A program made the position numbers and the translations under genes. From Diploptera punctata (Eukaryota; Arthropoda; Insecta; Blattodea; Blaberidae), in NCBI GenBank assembly GCA_030220185.1, contig JASPKZ010007286.1:744001-808000 (forward strand): DNA of 64,000 nucleotides, in the 5' to 3' direction. The notes beneath the pieces are model-generated. The model was not told where the DNA came from. It was given only the letters and a program-made list of their open reading frames with translations, and searched no databases. How positions within the stretch are numbered: the first letter of the stretch is position 1; each line of letters starts with the position of its first letter. Positions 43,301 to 47,000 of this stretch are shown here, in pieces.

Positions 43301-43370
43301 CTCCATTATCTACAGAATCAATTTGCTCTTCACACTCCTGACGATTTTCCACTTGCATGTCTTCGGCCAT
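11050..43370 (-). CDS. CLPTM1: CLPTM1 family transmembrane protein, 11 coding exons
   Basis: This is the insect orthologue of cleft lip and palate transmembrane protein 1, a multipass membrane protein of the ER/Golgi; the vertebrate protein is known to limit forward trafficking of GABA-A receptors. The exons join in correct phase into about 645 residues, close to the usual length of about 670. Recognisable family segments, in order, are SFFRRPQTADPGPGG after the first membrane segment, YGDWFSGESSDG, NLLTGET, SHWHPNLTLNLV, GSVPPPLDEY, DSLKEALLETSPYLLAI, SVFELLAFKND, IESSTKEYDTLAFRYLSW, TPQLFINYKLKSVAHLPW and FIDDIFAFVIKMP. Exons, 5' to 3', are 43370-43263, 42941-42729, 29004-28846, 26758-26552, 23668-23551, 17754-17652, 16979-16738, 14806-14631, 14555-14309, 12495-12327 and 11243-11050. 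Exons 1-9 read cleanly. Exons 10 and 11 contain apparent one-base indels. The gene lies head to head with MEN1. Confidence 0.93.
11385..12120. repeat. Direct repeat of about 110 bases on both sides of S3a
   Basis: Segments at about 11385-11510 and 11960-12118 share tttataattttacaaagaaa and taatgttatcatggg plus a diverged upstream part. They look like two old copies of one repeat, not a target-site duplication. Confidence 0.5.
11500..11945 (+). mobile_element. SINE S3a with RTE-1 tail
   Basis: Non-coding body of about 380 bases whose last 65 bases (gatcgtaacaggccttggcc, then aatacttggaagg and a GAAGAA repeat) are the RTE-1 3' tail. A second copy on the minus strand lies at 32821-33245; a relative of the body lies at 48725-49020. 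Confidence 0.65.
12327..12495 (-). CDS. CLPTM1: CLPTM1 exon 10, one extra base and a damaged acceptor
   Basis: Encodes (G)FIMMTPQLFINYKLKSVAH, LPWRMMS, then after one surplus base YKFLNTFIDDIFAFVIK and ends GCFRD plus one base at GTATGT. The surplus base lies near 12413-12416 (TCATAACAAG where TCATACAAG is expected). The splice acceptor reads TTTACG instead of the expected TTTACAG, as if one A were missing. Protein similarity stays high on both sides, so I treat both as consensus errors. Confidence 0.82.
12641..12727. repeat. Short perfect palindrome
   Basis: aaaacgtagttttatttgat and its exact complement, separated by about 20 bases, form a hairpin with no known element nearby. Confidence 0.6.
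13058..13798 (+). pseudogene. PLE-H linker and GIY-YIG endonuclease, frameshifted
   Basis: 13058-13285 encodes the RT-endonuclease linker (MVHRKINKFKRQKLINEST and KKFTYHP). Further on come SGIYQIKCKDCDKIYIGKTK and, from 13481, KSAVAAHAWYEKHRIE, LMNFEVP and GPPTEGRRSGSS, with frame breaks between. The C-terminus TEDGPAIG overlaps a hammerhead-like core. Confidence 0.7.
13736..13780 (+). ncRNA. Hammerhead-like core (PLE-H)
   Basis: CTGAAGA, T, stem GGGCC/GGCCT with a TGCTATA loop, GAAATC, GC, GAT, C. Stem III is longer here (ATC/GAT). Two helix-I pairs. Confidence 0.5.
14207..14240. repeat. (CA)n(TA)n microsatellite
   Basis: Short dinucleotide run in CLPTM1 flank/intron sequence. Confidence 0.8.
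14309..14555 (-). CDS. CLPTM1: CLPTM1 exon 9
   Basis: Encodes VMDININREARIFGMIPR through NMLYGFLLTF plus one base of a Gly codon, between TTACTCAG and GTAAGT. It holds IESSTKEYDTLAFRYLSW and two membrane segments. Confidence 0.93.
14631..14806 (-). CDS. CLPTM1: CLPTM1 exon 8
   Basis: Encodes (D)IQFWNNRKSLEGLSVRS, then a hydrophobic stretch, and ends CIEVWKIQK between TTTTACAG and GTAAGA. It matches the family order IQFWNSRQSLEGLSVRS then IDLWKITK. Confidence 0.92.
14845..15030 (+). mobile_element. SINE S5 fragment
   Basis: Shares ggctagtggtcag, atttctgactaca and gcccatggtctggaatttag with 32262-32470, where a better B box (ggtttgattcc) remains. Confidence 0.55.
15284..15332 (-). ncRNA. Hammerhead-like core (PLE-E, minus arm)
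   Basis: CTGAAG, stem GACA/TGTC, GAAAC, stem III ACC/GGT with GTC loop, then A. Helix I pairs TGA with TCA. One base of the CTGANGA core is missing relative to the plus arm. Confidence 0.45.
15302..15786 (-). pseudogene. PLE-E endonuclease, minus arm, frameshifted
   Basis: Mirror of 15775-16185. It reads SGIYQINCNDCSKVYIGKTK, then after a frame break LELTIWE, MNFDIP and PTKDGSRRGDV. Confidence 0.7.
15775..16185 (+). CDS. PLE-E GIY-YIG endonuclease domain, open but truncated
   Basis: The most complete endonuclease reading frame in the window, 136 codons and a TGA, with no start codon of its own because the element is 5'-truncated. Order: GIYQI, NCNDC (zinc pair), [42 protein letters not shown] and a C-terminal PTKDGSTRGDV. 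GIY and YIG are the catalytic-core motifs of the family. Without the RT domain it cannot mobilise itself. It could only be translated as part of a longer message. Confidence 0.7.
   Translation, partial: GIYQINCNDCSKVYIGKTKRNLETRTKEHFRNIKNCEIEKSAIAAHSLLERRKIEKEAKLVKQLNKPLELTIWEMIFVQKNKYRSMNFDIPVDKNLITKFIIPTKDGSTRGDVTKEINNHGISSVEAMTEEGHDIV
16156..16200 (+). ncRNA. Hammerhead-like core (PLE-E, plus arm)
   Basis: CTGAAGA, stem from AGGACA with TGTCT, GAAACC, TTC, GG, A. It overlaps the last codons and stop of the endonuclease frame. Confidence 0.5.
16272..16570. mobile_element. PLE-B fold-back inserted at the PLE-E edge
   Basis: Two PLE-B 3'-end arms meet near 16395, with an inverted tag at the right. 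gataaaatttta at 16260-16271 and 16571-16582 flanks it, so it landed in the right-hand duplication of the PLE-E unit. It lies in CLPTM1 intron 7-8. Confidence 0.8.
16738..16979 (-). CDS. CLPTM1: CLPTM1 exon 7
   Basis: Begins (K)VLQLSLTYQPLSLFKWQ after TGTTCAG and ends SVFELLAFKN plus one base of an Asp codon at GTAAGT. It contains the acidic stretch DEEDEDQDSLKEALLE and a membrane segment (YLLAITILVSILHSV). Confidence 0.93.
17100..17440 (+). pseudogene. PLE-I endonuclease fragment
   Basis: Degraded frame with SAVAAHIWSEKHKID, ELTIWEKIYI and MNFEIPG, then a decayed hammerhead-like end (CTGAAGAT near 17364). Several stops. Confidence 0.6.
17458..17560. mobile_element. PLE-A fold-back, 103 bases
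   Basis: Tag plus two short arms (tttttggtctggacatc and its complement). A perfect 15-base duplication atcttaattattatt lies at 17443-17457 and 17561-17575. It is in CLPTM1 intron 6-7. Confidence 0.85.
17652..17754 (-). CDS. CLPTM1: CLPTM1 exon 6
   Basis: Short exon between TTTTGCAG and GTAGGT that encodes (Y)IDFLPGGDRYKPVIYFNEYW through PINKTT. It matches the family's SGDRKNYYPIIYFNDYW segment. Confidence 0.88.
17960..18060. mobile_element. Very short PLE-type hairpin with tag
   Basis: Tag agaagtaacattatgaggtt, then aagtttggtctg and its complement cagaccaaactt around tatgaggtaag. Confidence 0.65.
18190..18625. mobile_element. PLE-G fold-back unit
   Basis: Arms read ggtccgtctcctcaac and complement, with an inner palindrome near 18330-18430. 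The right end carries the inverted PLE-G tag (aacctcaacggaacacatca). The plus arm has a short frame that ends [13 protein letters not shown]. Confidence 0.8.
18488..18530 (+). ncRNA. Hammerhead-like core (PLE-G)
   Basis: CCGATGA (C for the usual U), T, GGGAC-AA-GTCCC, GAAAG, CG, CT, A. Helix I pairs GTC with CAG through a three-base match. The mirror copy near 18240-18275 has lost the G of GAAA. Confidence 0.45.
18715..18960 (+). mobile_element. PLE-C 3' fragment
   Basis: Starts at the MNFEI part of the endonuclease, carries two DGSL-type repeats and breaks off before the usual 3' end. Confidence 0.6.
19384..19647. mobile_element. T2 tRNA-like fold-back element
   Basis: Arms aatggtaaagagaaaaattt enclose a full tRNA-like sequence on the minus strand (19442-19514) followed by only its T-arm half on the plus strand, so it is a head-to-head dimer with one truncated arm. 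tattatcttaaa flanks both sides (near 19368 and 19636). A shrunken copy is at 27046-27170 and a remnant at 12181-12240. Confidence 0.75.
19442..19514 (-). tRNA. tRNA-like sequence in T2 (probable pseudogene)
   Basis: Read on the minus strand: TCCTGGA acceptor, TAGCTCAATGG A box, anticodon stem TCAGC/GCTGA with loop ACGGAAA (GGA, C33), B box GGTTCGATTCC. The cloverleaf is good, but C33 argues against a working tRNA. Confidence 0.5.
19660..19805 (+). pseudogene. PLE-F-like endonuclease fragment
   Basis: Remnant of [19 protein letters not shown] and LELTVWEKI with frame breaks. Confidence 0.55.
20059..20617 (-). mobile_element. Deleted mariner-type element
   Basis: Terminal inverted repeats cagggtgcggcagcataact and complement with a TA duplication (20057-20058 and 20618-20619). 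At about 560 bases it is roughly half of a full mariner. Confidence 0.9.
20192..20428 (-). pseudogene. Mariner transposase, C-terminal remnant
   Basis: RLSPDLTPCDFFLWGYLKSR includes the last catalytic Asp of the mariner DDE/D triad. It is followed by NRPRTLQDLKTNIQEEIA and a short end. The DNA-binding and first catalytic regions are deleted. Confidence 0.85.
20620..21921 (-). CDS. RTE-1 reverse transcriptase, C-terminal 433 residues
   Basis: LINE reverse transcriptase that would copy its own RNA at a nicked target. Motifs by residue: NYRGISLLNSGYKIYANIV (47-65), NGFRKGRSCTDGFF (82-95), motif A FIDFIKAFD (115-123), motif B GVRWGCGLSPVLF (173-185) and the active-site box LADD (217-220), then YLGYYLS and the RTE-type tail [14 protein letters not shown] and HHLERMSSNRIPK. 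The nearby copy at 7277-8482 has GVRQGCGLSP and FADD, so W and L here are copy-specific changes and the enzyme is probably dead. The endonuclease part is missing. The first codons come from flanking sequence. Confidence 0.85.
   Translation of the reverse strand: MIPTKKILDRFLILLNMIWEGQEPPQSWNKSIVIPIFKKGSRQVKDNYRGISLLNSGYKIYANIVKNKLRKIYENIIGEEQNGFRKGRSCTDGFFTLKLLLEKHKEFNIETHITFIDFIKAFDKVDRNILLQILADNNVLQQYITNIFNIYKDNEISVKQDGKLSSWEKINTGVRWGCGLSPVLFIIYMNKLINEWRKTQWGYIPINRNLKLDAILLADDLALLALSENDLQRSIYNLQKIGAKFNMEISINKTKIMAFHGKDPIQSKICLQNKILERSNQFKYLGYYLSMWDEKDIPEKITSYNKSLGIINQVMKPSVVQKNTRLRLYNTLARPVLTYGSEAWTLKRQHESRITACEMRFMRRTAGYTRWDRKRNTDILKELKTTPILEYIKQYQLNWKHHLERMSSNRIPKAVYQRMKISGLSYETLEGLA
21915..22194. 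other. Mostly unannotated; PLE-G tag fragment
   Basis: aaattccgttgaggtga near 22000 is an isolated piece of the PLE-G tag. Nothing else seen. Confidence 0.35.
22195..22530 (-). mobile_element. LINE-2 3' fragment
   Basis: Minus-strand copy of the tail seen at 38955-39150 (gttcatgtacc, cataagctctccatacatc and ggcctacctac). Confidence 0.55.
22605..22875 (-). mobile_element. LINE-4-type 3' fragment
   Basis: Minus frame ...IDRRTYWKGHIERMEDNQLAKRAKEIDQW, typical of the C-terminus of RTE/Jockey-class LINEs. It joins directly to a T3 repeat. Confidence 0.6.
22890..23165 (+). mobile_element. T3 tRNA-like repeat
   Basis: T1-like spacer (cttcttaataaagaagccgc) followed by a tRNA-like sequence at about 23083-23140 (GGTAGCTCACTTGG A box; loop ATAGAGA) and a ttttcttttcaaatata arm. 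A minus copy is at 55425-55645. Confidence 0.6.
23551..23668 (-). CDS. CLPTM1: CLPTM1 exon 5
   Basis: Encodes KAETMKEEIVSHWHPNLTL through GSVPPPLDE plus the first base of a Tyr codon, between CTTTTCAG and GTAAGT. SHWHPN and GSVPPPLD are hallmark family segments. Confidence 0.92.
23669..24174. other. CLPTM1 intron sequence
   Basis: No repeats with clear ends; nothing recognised. Confidence 0.35.
24180..24355. mobile_element. MITE, copy 1
   Basis: Terminal inverted repeats gcctcactatgatggttgtc and complement enclose about 130 bases of non-coding DNA. A second copy is at 62793-62960. Confidence 0.75.
24430..25070 (-). mobile_element. LINE-3 3' region
   Basis: Minus strand: MLFADDLVLIAPTETDLQ (intact FADD active-site box), NTKKTKVMAFCGK, then after breaks HLQQMSSHRIPKAM and the tail ggccacacggcctaatactt. 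It is related to RTE-1 but distinct, and the same tail is used by SINE S1. Confidence 0.7.
25262..25336. repeat. (AAT)n/(ATT)n palindromic microsatellite
   Basis: AAT units switch to ATT units at about 25312, so the tract can form a hairpin. Confidence 0.8.
25337..25640. other. Unannotated sequence
   Basis: Nothing recognised. Confidence 0.3.
25650..25930 (-). mobile_element. SINE S3b
   Basis: tRNA-derived SINE read on the minus strand; gccgggtttgaacccg is its B box region. Other copies: 33525-33840, 58500-58870 (minus) and 59975-60160 (plus). Confidence 0.65.
25945..26025 (+). repeat. tRNA-like fragment
   Basis: gagttcgaatcccagtccga is a B box with T arm. The upstream half is degraded. 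Confidence 0.45.
26110..26300 (-). mobile_element. SINE S4 fragment
   Basis: Diverged minus-strand copy of the body of 31228-31536 (gtgatcccactacag, ccttggggtggtaggaggtt). Confidence 0.6.
26386..26498 (+). mobile_element. Minimal PLE-A: tag plus ribozyme
   Basis: 113 bases: PLE-A tag, a short bridge, a hammerhead-like core, and 15 bases of 3' sequence. tatgctattgcat at 26373-26385 and 26499-26511 flanks it. No coding part at all. Confidence 0.8.
26444..26480 (+). ncRNA. Hammerhead-like core (minimal PLE-A)
   Basis: CTGACGA, T, AAAACAG-AA-CTGTTTT (seven perfect pairs), GAAAC, AT, GTT. The stem II helix is the most regular in the window. Helix I is weak. Confidence 0.5.
26552..26758 (-). CDS. 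CLPTM1: CLPTM1 exon 4
   Basis: Follows a TTTTATAG acceptor with AVRNNGTLFIHVYVTRKG, contains NKYKRLRYKKTHNLLTGET and ends EEVK at a GTGAGT donor. It is phase 0 on both sides. Confidence 0.92.
27046..27170. mobile_element. T2 element, internally deleted
   Basis: Arms aatcaaatggtaaagagaaa and complement are nearly joined; the tRNA-like part is gone. aagatgtttta on both sides (near 27040 and 27176) is a target-site duplication. Confidence 0.7.
27240..27566 (+). pseudogene. PLE-F endonuclease C-terminal half
   Basis: Open frame without the GIY-YIG part: [47 protein letters not shown] and a C-terminal STPDGSSKDDVYDE. The element continues to the PLE-F 3' end near 27665. The first 20 residues are not PLE. 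Confidence 0.7.
27564..27607 (+). ncRNA. Hammerhead-like core (PLE-F)
   Basis: Same as 2860-2903: CTGAAGA, T, GGAAGTA with TACTTTT, GAAACC. Stem III has changed (GGCATT). Confidence 0.5.
27790..28107 (-). mobile_element. Fragment of the 54.2-kb repeat (possible Harbinger)
   Basis: Matches the right arm at about 54718-54955 (tcaaattacttccaatcact, tggcaagaaattacccagaa). It holds the 56-base PLE-B and is joined at 28108 to PLE-D. Confidence 0.65.
27832..27887 (+). mobile_element. Smallest PLE-B insertion, 56 bases
   Basis: The tag is joined directly to the last 18 bases of the PLE-B 3' end (taataaaaaataaaca). acattagtct at 27822-27831 and 27888-27897 flanks it. The host repeat without the insertion is present near 54730. 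Confidence 0.85.
28120..28534 (+). pseudogene. PLE-D GIY-YIG endonuclease, one nonsense codon
   Basis: SGIYQIKCEECEKFYIGKTK (GIY, CxxC, YIG), [36 protein letters not shown], then TAG at 28367-28369, then in the same frame MNFEIPGENDLVSRFF, PMEGAKDSSSRR and [11 protein letters not shown] with a TAG. A single stop breaks an otherwise full domain. The open frame upstream of 28108 is not PLE. Confidence 0.75.
28497..28540 (+). ncRNA. Hammerhead-like core (PLE-D)
   Basis: CTGAGGA, T, GGAAC/GTTCC with a nine-base loop, GAAAC, TA, GT, T. Helix I pairs ATA with TAT. The core runs through the last codons and the TAG of the endonuclease frame. Confidence 0.55.
28846..29004 (-). CDS. CLPTM1: CLPTM1 exon 3
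   Basis: Runs from TTTTGCAG to a GTGAGA donor and encodes DLYVYLSSSETFTDF through SSDGTRTHNIEFETTE. It aligns with the lumenal part of human CLPTM1 that contains HEHFTDFNATS and YGDWTSGENSDG. The intron before it is about 13.7 kb and full of repeats. Confidence 0.92.
29005..30084. other. Intron sequence with unrecognised open frames
   Basis: Two overlapping frames of about 80-100 codons (29689-29925 plus, 29733-30038 minus) match no family I know. I see no splice context for either. They may be a decayed transposon. Confidence 0.3.
30085..30205. repeat. FB fold-back copy 1
   Basis: ggccggagttgctatgatga, then gggctgtaggcc, a cggccc turn and ttcaagatcatcat at the right. Same family as 34610-34746. 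Confidence 0.55.
30206..31190. other. Unannotated intron sequence
   Basis: Nothing recognised. Confidence 0.35.
31228..31536 (+). mobile_element. SINE S4, full copy
   Basis: tRNA-derived head (gtggttaaggcactgcgc, B box gggttcgagtcccgg), a body of about 220 bases and an oligo-T end. aaagttcatatag at 31215-31227 and 31537-31549 is its target-site duplication. The left target is itself duplicated once more at 31191. Confidence 0.85.
31550..32261. other. Unannotated intron sequence
   Basis: A 63-codon plus frame at 31870 (MPRHRTLTGWSERQRRRD) is basic at its start but matches nothing I recognise. Confidence 0.3.
32262..32470 (+). mobile_element. SINE S5
   Basis: tRNA-like head (tgggctagtggtcag, B box ggtttgattcctgg) and a body that includes gcccatggtctggaattta. 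Confidence 0.65.
32595..32820. mobile_element. PLE-B fold-back
   Basis: Arms meet near 32680 (gttcacaactcaatgtgaac). The right side has the 3' end, then the inverted tag, ending where S3a begins. Confidence 0.75.
32821..33245 (-). mobile_element. SINE S3a with RTE-1 tail, second copy
   Basis: Reverse complement of 11500-11945, again ending in the RTE-1 tail and a CTT repeat. Confidence 0.7.
33525..33840 (-). mobile_element. SINE S3b copy
   Basis: Shares aacagagatttaggtgctct and aagtccctcc with 58500-58870. The B box end is missing. Confidence 0.6.
33841..34598. other. Unannotated intron sequence
   Basis: Nothing recognised. Confidence 0.3.
34610..34746. mobile_element. FB fold-back element, 137 bases
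   Basis: gatgatcttgaagaagattt, gggctgtaggccgtggtcgt and an almost perfect complement. gttattttata at 34599-34609 and 34747-34757 flanks it. Confidence 0.75.
34805..34965 (+). mobile_element. SINE S2 fragment
   Basis: Diverged reverse-complement match to 60260-60430 (ccatgggggaagaaattttc, accagct). Confidence 0.5.
35505..35855 (+). mobile_element. SINE S6
   Basis: tRNA-derived head (ctgtggtctcgaggtagtgt, B box gggtttgatccc), then gtgaggtttttatcggggtt, a CAT repeat and a tail aaaatgctatgattgcagtg. Further copies lie at 44640-45075. Confidence 0.75.
35856..37220. other. Unannotated intron sequence
   Basis: Nothing recognised. Confidence 0.35.
37236..37411. mobile_element. T1 palindrome, 176 bases
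   Basis: Two half tRNA-like sequences meet head to head near 37300, each from the anticodon arm outward, with T1 arms outside. ttgagaatgttattt at 37221-37235 and 37412-37426 is a 15-base target-site duplication. Confidence 0.85.
37427..38764. other. Unannotated intron sequence
   Basis: Diverged internal repetition (a motif with acgagtaaaatgagttaaaa at about 38490-38640) but no element I can name. Confidence 0.3.
38765..38915 (+). mobile_element. PLE-B 3' end with inverted tag
   Basis: Single sense arm from atgcagcattgacaatgtca to the inverted tag ctcatagtgttatttcctat. Confidence 0.7.
38955..39150 (+). mobile_element. LINE-2 3' fragment
   Basis: Plus frame: KPEEKRPVGRPRMRWENN, NYDLREV and KALAQDRDVWRAYVR, a LINE C-terminus, followed by gtaagtaag. 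Confidence 0.6.
39165..39598. repeat. Nested fold-back
   Basis: Outer arms aattacaaagaaataaac and complement about 400 bases apart; inner arms gtcaaaacataaatttatta and complement at 39435-39560. Confidence 0.55.
39626..40708. mobile_element. T1 inverted array: four tRNA-like units
   Basis: Two units on minus (39647-39719, 39948-40018) then two on plus (40272-40343, 40570-40642), head to head with the turn near 40200. cagagcaaaataa at 39613-39625 and 40709-40721 flanks the whole 1,083-base block. It lies in CLPTM1 intron 2. Confidence 0.88.
40975..41390 (+). mobile_element. PLE-G copy, mostly single orientation
   Basis: Sense body with a frame that ends VHDGTSPKRPVTS, a decayed hammerhead-like segment (ATGATGGGACTAGTCCCAAAA) shortened at its ends, and an inverted tag (aacgcctcaacggagtt) at the right. 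Confidence 0.6.
41391..42728. other. CLPTM1 intron 2 sequence
   Basis: Nothing recognised. Confidence 0.35.
42729..42941 (-). CDS. CLPTM1: CLPTM1 exon 2 (first membrane segment)
   Basis: Starts after a TTTCAG acceptor with FAAQVARERERYQPTKLESFF. It carries the first hydrophobic segment (TLIIRGLIIYFITSFF), then a Gly/Pro-rich linker, and ends NGTVM at a GTATGT donor. It is in phase with exon 3, which begins DLYVYLS. Confidence 0.9.
43263..43370 (-). CDS. CLPTM1: CLPTM1 exon 1 (start codon)
   Basis: Encodes an acidic N-terminus beginning MAEDMQVENRQ and ending GEND, before a GTTAGT donor. I chose this ATG because it opens a frame that continues in phase into exon 2 and has no in-frame upstream ATG close by. 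The donor departs from GTAAGT but is acceptable. Confidence 0.85.
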
Positions 43371-43606
43371 GATTACTTTACTCTGTTCTCAGTGACTCAA
43401 CTGCTGTATTTATAAAAAAAAATATTTTCAGAAATATTTTTACTTTAATTTTGCCAAAATATGTAATCATTAAAATTTAATTCAACAAAATCTTCTGAAT
43501 ATTTTCTTACAGTTGTAAATGCTCTAAATATTTTTTAGAGTTATATCTCCAGAGAGTTCAATAATGGCCGGTGTAGCGCTGACCAACAATGTAGCTTAGC
43601 TGCGAC
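43371..43606. promoter_or_regulatory. Shared CLPTM1/MEN1 divergent promoter region
   Basis: Only 236 bases lie between the two divergent start codons, so both 5' UTRs and the core promoters must fall here or overlap the first exons. The region is AT-rich. I see no convincing TATA box. Divergent arrangement of two housekeeping genes this close usually means a common bidirectional promoter; that part is inference. Confidence 0.65.
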
Positions 43607-44024
43607 ATGGCGGGGTTTCGAGAAGTTGATCGGCAACATTTCCCGCTAGAAGATATTCCGTCAATAGTGAGATTATTCAAGCAACAATTGGAAAGTTCAA
43701 CCGAACCCGACCTGGCATTGTTATCTATCGTTGTGGGGGCAGTTGAGAATTCGTTGACATGCAATAGATCGTTTACTGTACAGAAGGAATCGGACACGTT
43801 GAGCGAACCCAAGCTGCCTCCTGTCGAATATCATATTGCAGAAGCTTTATATTCAAAATTTCATGCTATAATTAAAGGTGCTGTTGATTTAACACAGTAC
43901 AGTGGAAGTAAATATGCGTCAAGGGAATTGGTAAAAAAGGTCTCAGATGTAGTTTGGAACTCTTTGACAAGGAGTTACTACAAAGACAGAGCACATTTAC
44001 AAAGTCTGTACAGTTATTTGACAG
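43607..44024 (+). CDS. MEN1: MEN1 exon 1
   Basis: N-terminal 139 codons, [12 protein letters not shown] to LYSYLTG, ending at GTAATG. The Gly codon is split with exon 2. Confidence 0.95.
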
Positions 44025-47000
44025 GTAATGTGTTACATCTAAAGCCATATTAATTATAATTCATTGATAAATTCTAGGCCTAAGTGGTTTTTCTCTTTCT
44101 ACAGGAAACAAATTAGATTGCTTTGGAGTTGCATTTGCTGTCGTTGCTGGATGTCAGGTTCTTGGTTATCGAGATGTACATTTGGCATTGTCAGAAGACC
44201 ATGCATGGGTGGTATTTGGAGAAGAAGGGCAGGAAACAGCTGAAGTTACTTGGCATGGTAAGTTTTATAAATGTTGTAAAATATCTGAAAAATTATAAAG
44301 AACAGCTATAGCTATTTGACATTAGGTTTTATAAGGTTACCAGGTGTTTTACTAGAATTACTGGAGATTGTCAGCGAAAAAGGGCAATACCATAACATTT
44401 ATAAGAAAAGGTAAAAAAAAAACTTTATAAGAAAGTTTCAATTGAAGAATTTAGTTACTGACCTGAGGTACATGCAGTGGGTGTGTGTGTGTATATATAT
44501 ATATGAATATGAATGTTTGTACTAGTCTTGTTCGGTAGCATAATCGGTAGTGCACTGGGATATAAATCCAGAGGTCCGGGTTCAAGTCCCGTCCGAGCAT
44601 TTATTTTTCTTATCATGTCATATATAATATATATATATATTGTGGAAAGCAACGGGAAGCTACCACACCTATAATTCACTAGTAAAGCTACAAAGCATAG
44701 CATGAAAATGCTATGATTGCAGTGAAGGACCTGCCCTAGGGCAGAACACTATAAATATATATATATATATATCCACCGCTGTGGTCTCGAGGCAGCATGC
44801 TGCCTTGTCACGCAGCGGGCTCAGGTTTGATTCCTGGTCAGGACAGGCTCCTGGGTGAGGTTTTTTCGGGGTTTTTCCTCACCTGTAAGACAAATGTCAG
44901 GAAGCTTAGGGCCCAACGGTCCCCAAAAATCATCCGGCCATTATCATCCTTTACTGGTGTGAAAAGCAACGGGAAGCTACCACACCTATAATTCCCTAGT
45001 AAAGCTGCAAAGCATAACATGAAAATGCTATGATTGCAGCGAAGGATCTGCCCTCGGGCAGAATTACTATGGATATATATATATAGTTCTTGGTGAGAAA
45101 AAAGTATGAGAAAAGATAAGAAATGAAATAAAGTTCTTCTATAAGAGAAATTATGATTATGGATTTAATATTTCATGCTTTTGACAGGTAAAGGAAATGA
45201 AGATAAACGGGGTCAACCTGTGGGCCCAGGTGTTGGGTCTAGATCCTGGTTGTATGTTAATGGGTGTCCAGTAATCTGTACAAGACCAATGGAAGTAGCA
45301 GCCTTAGTTTCTGCGATCAATCCAAGCTTAAGTGCGACAAGTGATGCAATGGAAGTAGCTTTACTTCAACAAGAACTCCTCTGGCTGCTTTATGATTTGG
45401 GACATCTCACACGCTATCCAATGGCAATTGGTAAGTTTTGATGTAATACAGTAAAACATTAAGGTAGAATTTTTTATCACTCACCTCATATTGTTCTTCT
45501 TATTTGACTATAAACTAGTTTCGGAACATAGTTTCTGTTCCATCCTCAGTATCGTTACGACCGTTGTTCTGTCATCTTGAAGAGCTGTCTTGTATCTTTC
45601 TCAGAGACAAAGATAGGAAGAATAGGTTTCAATCTTTAATTTTTTTTATTTTACTGTCAATCACCCTGTTTGTGGAGTGGGTCATTACCAATTAGTGCAT
45701 TTTAGTCCTGAACATAGAGGATATAAAGTAGGTTCTTCTTAAATGCATTTATTACATCACGTAAATGTATAAACAGTTTAAAACTGTAAATACATACGCA
45801 CAGATGAGCCATAATCTTAGTAAATAACTGATGCTCCATTGTTAAAAAAAAATTAAAGATTGAAACCTATTTTTCCTATCTTTGTCTCTGAGAAACATAC
45901 AAGTCCATCCTGTAGTGAGTTGAGACAATAACCGACTCATTGCACCCAGAACCCAACCTGTTATAAAGTGGTCCCCTAAAATGAGTCCAACATTCCAGTT
46001 ATAAATTCGCACCTGAACATGTTTTAAAAGCTGTCTGTGTAAAACACTAAGTTATCTGTCATTATTATATATTGAACTATACCTTTGGTAGTGTCCTGAT
46101 GTAAAATTCAGGGACACAGTTTGTACCCTGAAACTTCCAGGCTGTACTAATCGAGAACTTCCCTAACTTGTATCGGAATGAAAATGTGCTGCCTGGTCAT
46201 TACACTTATGTACTGTATATTACTTGAAGCCCAATGTCTGCTAAGTCACTTTGCCACTTAATATTCAATGAGAGTATTTATCATAAGTAATACCACGAGT
46301 GATTTCCAAATTATCATTAAATTCACGACTCACGAAGTGAGGAGTGAATTTATCTAGATAATTAGGAAATCAAGAGTGGCATTTGTTAGGACTATTTAAC
46401 GAATAAGATTAAGCTGTTTACTCACAAGTCATTATTTAACTATAGTTATTTTAAAATATTTTATATTTAATGTAAACGGCGATGTTTGAAAACAAATGAG
46501 AAACGATAGGTACGCTTCATCTGCTTCTTTTGTTTATCACTGCAACCAGATCATACTATTTATTGCCAAAGGAACGCAATATTGTAAGAATGCTCTCTAG
46601 TGGAGAAAAAATGAAACACATCAAACTGTATATTAATTCATTTCTGATGTCGTATGATGTAAATATGACAATTATATTTTTGTGGATTGTTACCTGGGAA
46701 AAAATACATTTAAGAAAGTGCAAATAGTGGTTTCTTTTTTTTGGTGGTATAATCAATTGCTACAAATGTTTTTATATTAACTCCCGCATGTGGCATGTGT
46801 TGACATCCATGCACTATATATACAATCTGGTAGCCGTATTTCTCACAGGCTCAGTCAGTGCAAAATAATGGTCAGACCTGTTCAGAATATTAAAAAGGAG
46901 GAGCTTTCTTTAATGTGGTAATTATAACACTGATAAATATTTCGTGAAACACGGCTCTGATTGGTTGTAAAACAGAAATCATTGAAACGTGATTGGTCAT

